DNA from: an uncultured Lachnospiraceae bacterium | Lineage (GTDB): Bacteria; Bacillota; Clostridia; Lachnospirales; Lachnospiraceae | DNA: 29,179 nt | Direction of reading: 5' to 3' | NCBI GenBank assembly: GCA_910587765.1 | Contig: CAJUNR010000050.1 | Span: 1 to 29,179 of the forward strand | Shown: positions 24,151 to 29,179 of the stretch, piece by piece | Layout of the letters: each line of letters opens with the position of its first letter | Position numbering within the stretch: the stretch's first letter is position 1 | Made by a program: the position numbers and the translations under genes | The notes under the pieces: model-generated | Told to the model about the DNA's origin: nothing | Seen by the model: only the letters and a program-made list of their open reading frames with translations | Databases searched by the model: none

Positions 24151-24583
24151 GTGAGAATATAGATGCTGCCCTATGGGTGCATTTATAGATAAGGGGAACT
24201 TGACGGAGAGGGCGGACGCGGAGCGTTCCGCCGCGGGCGGGTGTGTTTCTGGAGAGGCGGTCTGCGATGCGGACAGCGGGACGAAGGGAGTGCGCAGCCT
24301 GTCCGGCAGCGGGGAGCAGGGTATGCTTCCGGCACACGGGCTGCCGGCCTGTCTTGTTCGCGGGTGCAAATCCCGGAAACTGAATCCAGAAAGCGTCCGT
24401 TCGGACGTCCGAAGCGGCGGCCGAATCCCGCGGGGGACGGACGGGGACACGTTCCGGTGTCCGTAAGTCCGAACTTCCGGCAGGCCGATCGGGAGATCAG
24501 CCCGCCCGGGGCCGCACAGCGGCAGGCGCGGCGGAAAGATGCGCCGGGGCGGATGCGGAATTTTCAAGAAAAAGGAGAGAGAG
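24151..24583 (+). promoter_or_regulatory. Long GC-rich structured leader of the major pilin gene
   Basis: About 400 nt of non-coding DNA precede the pilin gene, with many stems. CCGGCAGC (24303-24310) pairs with GCTGCCGG (24340-24347) around an inner hairpin (GGGAGCA, loop GGGTA, TGCTTCC). CGTCCG pairs with CGGACG near 24394-24407. A stem of about 14 bp near 24436-24470 (GGGGACAC with GTGTCC at its top) follows. CGGG/CCCG encloses TGCAAAT near 24361-24375. I match it to no known riboswitch, including both c-di-GMP classes. The leader ends in AAAGGAGAGAG just before the ATG. A -10-like TATAGA lies at 24158-24163, but no good -35. Confidence 0.4.
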
Positions 24584-25081
24584 ATGTTAAAGAAACTGAA
24601 AAAGAATGGCAACAAAGGATTTACGCTGGTGGAGCTGATCGTAGTGCTGGTCATCCTTGCAATTCTGGCGGCGCTGCTGATTCCGGCGCTGACGGGGTAT
24701 ATTGATAAGGCGAAGCAGAAACAGATTATTGCGGAAACCAGACAGGCGGTGATGGCGGCACAGACACTGGTGGATGAAGCGTACGCAAAAAAAGATTTGG
24801 ATGGTGTTACTGAAGGTACAGATACAGATGTGCTGGGTACTTCTGGCCCTGTACAGATTAGCAAGGATGATATTGCAGCTTTAGCGGAAGTGACTGCAGA
24901 TAACATTACTAGCGTAAAAGTAACAGTGGAAAAAGCGGGAGCTACAGGAACGAATAGTAAATTATTTAAGGTTGTAATTTCAGAATTAGTGTATACCAAG
25001 GCTCCGTTAAAGTGTACTTATAACGTCGATGCGGATCCGGATAAGAATGAAGAAAAATATACAGTGGAACCTTCATCATGA
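24584..25081 (+). CDS. pilA: Major type IV pilin (PilA-type)
   Basis: A 165-residue prepilin with a textbook signal: MLKKLKKNGNKG, cut between Gly12 and Phe13, then FTLVELIVVLVILAILAAL with Glu17 at mature position 5 and the Pro kink in LIPAL, running into the amphipathic helix YIDKAKQKQIIAE. The globular part (about residues 65-165) is Asp-, Thr- and Lys-rich with only one Cys, so no disulphide loop. This gene has the best pilin signal and a strong AAAGGAG ribosome site, and sits behind its own long leader, so it is the likely fibre subunit. The second half differs sharply in base composition: by hand count, 119 of 300 bases in 24781-25080 are G or C (40%), while the first half and the neighbours are far richer. 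That suggests an exchanged variable segment, or selection for A/T-ending codons. Confidence 0.85.
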   Translation: MLKKLKKNGNKGFTLVELIVVLVILAILAALLIPALTGYIDKAKQKQIIAETRQAVMAAQTLVDEAYAKKDLDGVTEGTDTDVLGTSGPVQISKDDIAALAEVTADNITSVKVTVEKAGATGTNSKLFKVVISELVYTKAPLKCTYNVDADPDKNEEKYTVEPSS

Positions 25082-25098
25082 TAGTTTAATGTACAGCA

Positions 25099-25569
25099 AT
25101 GCCAAATGAATCATTAACCAGCAAAACGTTTTCCAATCGGTTTTCAGTCGGTTATTTGTCTCGTTTTCTGGCTGTCCTCGTCCTGTTCCTTGCCATCCTG
25201 ACCGCCTCCATTCCCGGCGTGTTGACGTTGATGCGCCGGGCGGATGCGCAGGTGGCTTTGGGGAATGCCAAGTCGCTGCGGATTGCGCTGCAGGTGGCGT
25301 CGACGGAGTGTTATGCCGCGGGCCGGCCGTTCTGCGACCGGACCGCGGAGGGCGGGGTGACCGCGGAGGTCTGGCAGCAGGTACTGATGGACAGCAAGGC
25401 GCCTGGGGATTTCTGGGTGCTGCAGACGGATGAGAGCGGTTATGAAGTACGGCGTTTTCTCTATCAGGAGGGGGACTTTACGGTCCGCTACTGTAAGGAA
25501 CCGCTGACGTATGAGGTCTATTATCAGCAGTCTTACATACGGACGCAGTCCGGTGCGGCCGGATACTGA
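25099..25569 (+). CDS. Degenerate pilin paralogue without prepilin signal
   Basis: A 156-residue protein with one N-terminal membrane helix. It aligns with the preceding pilin from the Pro kink on: SIPGVLTLMRRADAQVAL here against LIPALTGYIDKAKQKQII there, with the same spacing to CYA/AYA. The helix before the kink lacks the expected G-F-T-L-V-E: aligned on the kink, the Glu5 position is Arg22 and no Gly stands at the cut site. It may remain uncut in the membrane, or be a pseudopilin-like assembly factor. The C-terminal domain is Tyr-rich, with Cys near residues 69, 77 and 132. No Shine-Dalgarno is visible before the ATG at 25099, which lies 17 nt after the pilin stop, so translation probably depends on coupling. 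The base composition returns to GC-rich within this gene. Confidence 0.6.
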   Translation: MPNESLTSKTFSNRFSVGYLSRFLAVLVLFLAILTASIPGVLTLMRRADAQVALGNAKSLRIALQVASTECYAAGRPFCDRTAEGGVTAEVWQQVLMDSKAPGDFWVLQTDESGYEVRRFLYQEGDFTVRYCKEPLTYEVYYQQSYIRTQSGAAGY

Positions 25570-25637
25570 AGCAGGGTGTGTGCCCCTGCCGCGGTGCCGG
25601 TGGCCGTGCGTCAAAAGGCTGCAGCAGGAGGATGCGA

Positions 25638-26423
25638 ATGACTGCAGTTTGTTACGGGGTCCTGTGGCTTCTACGTTTTGCCATGGGAGCCTGTCTGTTC
25701 AGTTTTTTCAATGCGGTTGCCTGCCGCCTTCCCCTGGGGGAGAGCGCGCTGCGCGGGCGGAGTCATTGTCCGTCCTGCGGGCGGACGCTGACGGCGGGCG
25801 AACTGATCCCCTGTGTCAGCTATCTGATACAGGGAGGGAGATGCCGCGGATGCGGCGGGAAGATTTCGGTGCGGTATGTGCTCACCGAACTGGCGGGCGG
25901 CGTGTGTTTCGTCGGCTGCGGGGTATTTTACGGTTATGGGAAATGGGAGATTTTGTCCCTGCGGGGACTGGTCGGATTTCTGTATCTGGGAATCCTGACG
26001 ATGATTGCTTTGACGGACTGGGACACAAGGACGATCGACGATCGTTTTCACATAATGATTGCCGTGCTGGGAGTCGCCGCTCTCTGGCTGTTTCCGGAGC
26101 ACGGCATGGCGGACCGGCTGCTTGGGTCGGCCATAGTGGCGGGGCCGATGCTTCTGCTGGCGCTTTTGATCGAGGGCGCGTTCGGCGGCGGGGACATCAA
26201 GCTGATGGCGGTCAGCGGCTTTCTGCTCGGCTGGCGTTCGGTGCTGGCGGCGATGTTCGCGGCGCTTCTGACGGGCGGCTGCTACTGTGTCTGGATGCTG
26301 GCGGCGAAGAAGCTGAACCGTAAGGACGCGTTCGCGTTCGGGCCGTTTCTGGCGCTCGGACTGGGAGGAGCGTTTTTCTGGGGAGACAGGGCGGTAGCCT
26401 GGTATCTGTCTCTGCTGTGGTGA
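25638..26423 (+). CDS. pilD: Prepilin peptidase/N-methyltransferase PilD
   Basis: A 261-residue polytopic aspartic protease that cuts prepilin leaders and methylates the new N-terminus. The N-terminal cytoplasmic domain has the four-Cys zinc site of bifunctional enzymes: Cys44 and Cys47 (CPSC), Cys69 and Cys72 (CRGC). The two catalytic aspartates are Asp127 in LTDWDTRTIDD and Asp186 in FGGGDIKLM, the GxGD motif. Around eight hydrophobic segments surround them. The start is set by AGGAGG at 25626-25631, 6 nt before the ATG at 25638; the ATG at 25632 is too close to it. It follows the degenerate pilin by 68 nt and precedes pilC by 35 nt. It should process all five canonical or near-canonical prepilins here, including the 3521-residue one. 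Confidence 0.92.
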   Translation: MTAVCYGVLWLLRFAMGACLFSFFNAVACRLPLGESALRGRSHCPSCGRTLTAGELIPCVSYLIQGGRCRGCGGKISVRYVLTELAGGVCFVGCGVFYGYGKWEILSLRGLVGFLYLGILTMIALTDWDTRTIDDRFHIMIAVLGVAALWLFPEHGMADRLLGSAIVAGPMLLLALLIEGAFGGGDIKLMAVSGFLLGWRSVLAAMFAALLTGGCYCVWMLAAKKLNRKDAFAFGPFLALGLGGAFFWGDRAVAWYLSLLW

Positions 26424-26458
26424 CGGGCGGCAGCGGGCCGCCGGAGAGGAGATAGGAG

Positions 26459-27655
26459 ATGGCGAATTTCCGATATACGGCAAAGGGCATGGACGGGAAG
26501 GTCCGCCGCGCTCTGATGGAGGCGGCGAATGAGACGGCGCTTCAGCAGCAGTTAAAGGAGCAGGGTCTGTATCTGATCCGGGCGAAAGAGGCGGGGCGTG
26601 CGGGAAAGCGCAGAAAGCTTTCCTCAAGGCAGCTCTCGGAGCTTGCCAAGTCGCTCTCCACGCTGCTGGCTTCCGGCGTGAGCATCGTGCGGGCGCTGGA
26701 GATCATCGCGGAGGAGGAAGGGCTTTCTCCGGCGGCGAGGACGCTCTATCTGGAGCTTCTGGCGGATCTGCGCAAGGGTCTTGCGCTGTCCGAGGCCATG
26801 GAGCTGCGGGGATGTTTCCCGGAGCTGATGCTGGGCATGATCCGTTCCGGGGAAGGGAGCGGCAATCTGGACCAGGTGATGAACCGACTGGCGCTGCATT
26901 ATGAGCGGGAGAGCCGCCTGAAACAGCAGGTGCGCTCGACGATGACGTATCCGGCGGTGCTGCTCGTCATGTGCGTGCTGGTGGTGATCGTGATTGTGAC
27001 GTTCATCCTCCCGCAGTTCGAGGAGCTGTTCGCGGAGATGGAGACGCTGCCGGCGATCACGGAGCTTCTGATGGCGGCGTCCCGCTATCTGGTGAGCGAG
27101 TGGTATGTGCTGCTGTTCGTGCTGTTCCTTCTGGGGGTTCTTCTGCGGATTGTGTCGAAGATCGATCGGGTCCGCTATGCGATTGATCTGGCGAAGGTGC
27201 GGCTGCCGGTGATCGGCAGGCTGAACCGGGTCATTTACACGGCGCGTTTTGCCCGCACGCTGAGCAGCCTCTATTCGAGCGGCATGCCGGTCGCGGCCGC
27301 GCTGGGGACGGCCGGGGGGACGGTGGGCAACCTCTATGTGGAGCGGCAGTTCGACAAGGTCATCGCCATGGTGCGAAGCGGCATACCGCTCTCCGCGTCG
27401 CTGCGGGAAGTGGACGGCTTTTTGAAGAAACTTTCGAGCACGATTATGGTCGGCGAGGAGAGCGGACGCCTGGACACGATGCTCGACTCCATCGCCGTGA
27501 CGATGGAGGAGGAAGCCGAGGAGGCGACCAAACGGCTGGTAACGCTGCTCGAGCCGGTGCTGATCCTCATCATGGCGCTTCTGGTGGGCTTTATCATCGT
27601 CGCCGTCATGCTCCCAATCTACCAGTCCTACGGAGCCATCGAAGGCGCCGCGTAG
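26459..27655 (+). CDS. pilC: Type IV pilus inner-membrane platform protein PilC
   Basis: A 398-residue protein of the GspF/PilC family, the membrane platform on which pilins are added and removed by the ATPase. The start ANFRYTAKGMDGK is typical. It has two repeated T2SSF domains (about 57-180 and 260-385), each with the glycine/acid signature (SGEGSGNLDQVM in the first, GEESGRLDTMLD in the second), and three membrane segments near 163-185, 215-232 and 365-388, the last followed by LPIYQSYGAI. The length is normal. The ribosome site GGAGATAGGAG lies just upstream. It is the only platform protein seen, so it must serve both extension and retraction. Its stop is followed by 572 nt without a gene, holding the repeats and hairpins described below. 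Confidence 0.92.
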   Translation: MANFRYTAKGMDGKVRRALMEAANETALQQQLKEQGLYLIRAKEAGRAGKRRKLSSRQLSELAKSLSTLLASGVSIVRALEIIAEEEGLSPAARTLYLELLADLRKGLALSEAMELRGCFPELMLGMIRSGEGSGNLDQVMNRLALHYERESRLKQQVRSTMTYPAVLLVMCVLVVIVIVTFILPQFEELFAEMETLPAITELLMAASRYLVSEWYVLLFVLFLLGVLLRIVSKIDRVRYAIDLAKVRLPVIGRLNRVIYTARFARTLSSLYSSGMPVAAALGTAGGTVGNLYVERQFDKVIAMVRSGIPLSASLREVDGFLKKLSSTIMVGEESGRLDTMLDSIAVTMEEEAEEATKRLVTLLEPVLILIMALLVGFIIVAVMLPIYQSYGAIEGAA

Positions 27656-27682
27656 CGCGACGGTACCGGGTAGCGACGGGGA

Positions 27683-27891
27683 ACCGGTTTATCAGTTCTG
27701 CGGGGGGATTGAGGGCGAGGCGCAGAGAGGGATAATACCGGCTGCCAACAGGAAACTAGGCAGCGCTGTTGTCCACCCATACCGGTTTATCAGTCCGGCG
27801 GGGCGATCGAGGGCGAGGTGCAACGGGGAGATAGTGCCGGCTATCGGCAGGAAACCGGATAGCATTGCTGTCCACCCGTACCGGTTCTCAG
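27683..27891 (+). repeat. Tandem 98/99-bp repeats with covarying hairpins
   Basis: Two head-to-tail copies (27683-27780 and 27781-27879), roughly three quarters identical, each begin ACCGGTTTATCAGT and end TCCACCC; a third copy breaks off after ACCGGTTCTCAG (27880-27891). Each holds a hairpin with conserved loop CAGGAAAC. The inner stem is GCTGCC/GGCAGC in copy 1 and GCTATC/GATAGC in copy 2. The outer stem is GATAA/TTGTC in copy 1 and GATAG/CTGTC in copy 2. Three base pairs change on both sides, which points to a conserved RNA structure. Confidence 0.75.
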
Positions 27892-28030
27892 CCCGGTGTG
27901 AGCGGATATTCCTGAAAGACCCATTGAGAGGCGCCGGTCCTTAGGCGCGGTCTTTCACGCGCCTTAGTACCGCTGCGTCCTCTCATTAAGCGCAAGCGGG
28001 GTCTTGAAGGAATATCCGCTCGCGCCGGGC
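27891..28030 (+). ncRNA. 140-nt long hairpin, candidate structured RNA
   Basis: 27891-27913 pairs with 28008-28030 over 23 positions, 21 Watson-Crick and two T-G, which are valid U-G pairs only in the plus-strand transcript. Tandem GA/GA (27914-27915, 28006-28007) follows, then AAGACCC/GGGTCTT, then an 11-nt bulge on the 3' side (27988-27998) containing GCAA flanked by GC/GC, then ATTGAGAGG/CCTCTCATT with one mismatch, and a top hairpin GGCGCG/CGCGCC (27944-27949, 27958-27963). There is no T-run at the end. It could be a regulatory RNA element, an RNase III site, or a small mobile inverted repeat. Confidence 0.5.
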
Positions 28031-28119
28031 GTCCGGGTGGCGATATGTGTCCGGTCGGCGACATGCATTCGCTCGCGATATGCGTCCGGGCGACGACAGA
28101 CATCCGGTCAGCGACAGTA
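28029..28119 (+). repeat. Five degenerate 18-bp tandem repeats
   Basis: Five units of 17-19 bp run head to tail: starts at 28029 (GCGTCCGGGTGGCGATAT), 28047, 28065, 28082 and 28101. The shared core is TCCGG followed by GCGA and an AT-type end. The array begins at the base of the long hairpin and ends 109 nt before the PilM-like start codon. It does not look coding; it may be protein-binding sites or a decayed minisatellite. Confidence 0.55.
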
Positions 28120-28227
28120 CAGTAACAACGGATGAGGAACTTTAATAAAACAGCATTTTCTCCGCACAGCGGGCATAAAGAAAGCGTTCGGAAAGATGCG
28201 GGACTAAATTTAAGTAAGGGGACAAAG

Positions 28228-29142
28228 ATGAATCGGACAGTCATTGTATTTCTGGAAGACGAGATTCTGGCCGCTACCGGCCAGGAAGGCAGATACCCGC
28301 GGCTCGACCGGGTAAAACGGGTCCGTCTGCAGGGACAGGGGGACTCTTTCGACCGCTGGCAGCAGGCGCTCAAGACCCTTCCGGAGGAATGGAGGACCGC
28401 GCCGGCGCATCTGGTTCTTCCGGCCGGCATGTGCGCCGCCCGGGTACTCAAACTACCCTACGGCAAAGGAAGGCAGCTTCAGGCCATGGCCCTGCGGGAA
28501 GTCGGCGACAGCTTCCGCAGCGAGACGGCCGATTACTCGGTGATCGGCAGCGACAAAAAAGAAGGCGTGGAAATCTGCGCCGGAGGCGCGGACCCGGGAC
28601 AGCTCGAACACTTTGAGCGTATCTGCCTTGAAGCAGGCTTTGCGGTCGCGGGCATGACGGTTCCCATGGAAGGATATCTGCAGGTGCTCCGGCAGCTTGA
28701 CAGCTACTGGGACGACACCGCCGTCTATCTGTTCTTTGAAGAAGGCGGTATGACCAGTATCCTCTGCCAGAGCGGACATTACCTGTACTCCGGCCGCAGC
28801 CGCCTGTTCAGCGAACCGGGGACGCTCGATTTCGGGACGGAGATCGTGCGCAGCCTCTCCGGTATTCTGCAGTTTTACGCGTCGGCGCGGGGGGAGGCCC
28901 CGATCACGGACGTCTATTACACCGGCTGTCCGGACGCGGATTTTGAAGTCAGCAGAGAAGGAATCGAGGGGCTGGGACTGAAGGCGGTCCCGCTGGCGCC
29001 CGACGGGCGCATCGTCCTTCCCCCGGGGGAGGCTGCGTCGGACTGGATTTCCTGTGTCGGCGCTCTGATCGGCGGCGGGAGAAAAGAGAAGAAAATCAAT
29101 CTGTATGAGACGAATAAAAGGCAGTTGAATATTTCGCTCTGA
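28228..29142 (+). CDS. pilM: PilM-like actin-fold pilus assembly protein
   Basis: A 304-residue cytoplasmic protein with the features of PilM/GspL-like actin-fold proteins: opening beta strands (TVIVFLEDEILAATG), PAHLVLPAGMCAARVLKLPYG in the place of the PilM V-L-P pattern, paired AVYLFFEEGGMTSI strands, and DFGTEIVRSL near the nucleotide cleft. Its place in a pil cluster supports the call. PilM binds the cytoplasmic tail of PilN and links the platform to the ATPase. Unusually, the C-terminus ends KKINLYETNKR before the stop, which resembles the PilN N-terminal motif (INLLP-type) that PilM normally binds. The ATG at 28228 has AAGGGG 10-15 nt upstream; an in-frame ATG at 28132 has no ribosome site and would add 32 unlike residues. 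Only 37 nt follow, so PilN and PilO may lie beyond the window. Confidence 0.65.
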   Translation: MNRTVIVFLEDEILAATGQEGRYPRLDRVKRVRLQGQGDSFDRWQQALKTLPEEWRTAPAHLVLPAGMCAARVLKLPYGKGRQLQAMALREVGDSFRSETADYSVIGSDKKEGVEICAGGADPGQLEHFERICLEAGFAVAGMTVPMEGYLQVLRQLDSYWDDTAVYLFFEEGGMTSILCQSGHYLYSGRSRLFSEPGTLDFGTEIVRSLSGILQFYASARGEAPITDVYYTGCPDADFEVSREGIEGLGLKAVPLAPDGRIVLPPGEAASDWISCVGALIGGGRKEKKINLYETNKRQLNISL

Positions 29143-29179
29143 GAGAACCATCGATATTCATTTGAGATCCACCAGTCAG

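Noticed and set aside
24354..24378. T-arm-like segment TTCGCGGGTGCAAATCCCG that suggested a tRNA
   Set aside because: No acceptor, D or anticodon arms of matching geometry flank it; it is only one stem of the leader.
24151..24583. Possible c-di-GMP riboswitch before pilA
   Set aside because: Neither the class I core (GGACGCAAAGCC-like) nor a class II pattern is visible in the leader or elsewhere in the window.
27683..27891. CRISPR-like array
   Set aside because: Repeats are contiguous 98/99-bp units without unique spacers, and no cas genes are present.
27891..28030. Integron attC site or complete transposon
   Set aside because: There are no GTTRRRY/RYYYAAC core sites, no integrase or transposase, and no clear target duplication at the ends.

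Overview
The window is chromosomal DNA from a Gram-positive-type bacterium. It is GC-rich by eye (around 60% or more in most genes), with strong purine Shine-Dalgarno sites, sigma-70-like promoters and intrinsic terminators. LytTR regulators, a 7TM-type sensor kinase, YdjG/H/I-like genes and a type IV pilus locus together suggest a high-GC member of the Clostridia (Lachnospiraceae or Oscillospiraceae-like, probably gut-associated). That placement is inference; no rRNA or marker gene is present.

Layout. 1-678: AT-rich upstream DNA with an intrinsic terminator, then a small membrane protein. 820-3922: a promoter and a two-gene two-component operon. Its response regulator is odd: an 11-residue receiver stub, a LytTR DNA-binding domain, a full receiver and an OmpR-type winged helix. 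The kinase is a 635-residue membrane sensor. 4005-4742 (minus): a LytTR response regulator with a degraded acidic pocket. 4815-6939: a near-consensus promoter, a structured 260-nt leader, a secreted and membrane-anchored protein of unknown function, and a terminator. 7071-10267: three tightly packed genes resembling B. subtilis ydjI, ydjG and ydjH (SPFH protein, double zinc-ribbon membrane protein, TPM-domain protein).

10299-29142 is a type IV pilus locus, all on the plus strand: a PilT-type ATPase; a 3521-residue protein that begins with a perfect type IV prepilin signal and carries about 39 GLUG-like repeats followed by fibronectin-III-like modules; three minor pilins of GspK, GspI and GspJ type; a major PilA-type pilin; a degenerate pilin paralogue; prepilin peptidase PilD; platform protein PilC; and a PilM-like protein. 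No PilB extension ATPase, PilN or PilO lies in the window; they may follow beyond the right edge. The likely picture is that PilD cleaves the prepilins, PilC and PilM organise assembly, PilA forms the fibre, the GspI/J/K-like set primes the tip, and the giant modular pilin is displayed as a tip or surface adhesin.

The most interesting signals are: the giant modular pilin; a non-coding stretch between pilC and pilM (27683-28119) holding two 98/99-bp repeats whose hairpins show compensatory base changes, then a 140-nt hairpin, then five 18-bp repeats; a structured leader of about 400 nt before the major pilin gene; an abrupt drop in GC in the variable half of the major pilin; and the double-DNA-binding-domain response regulator.
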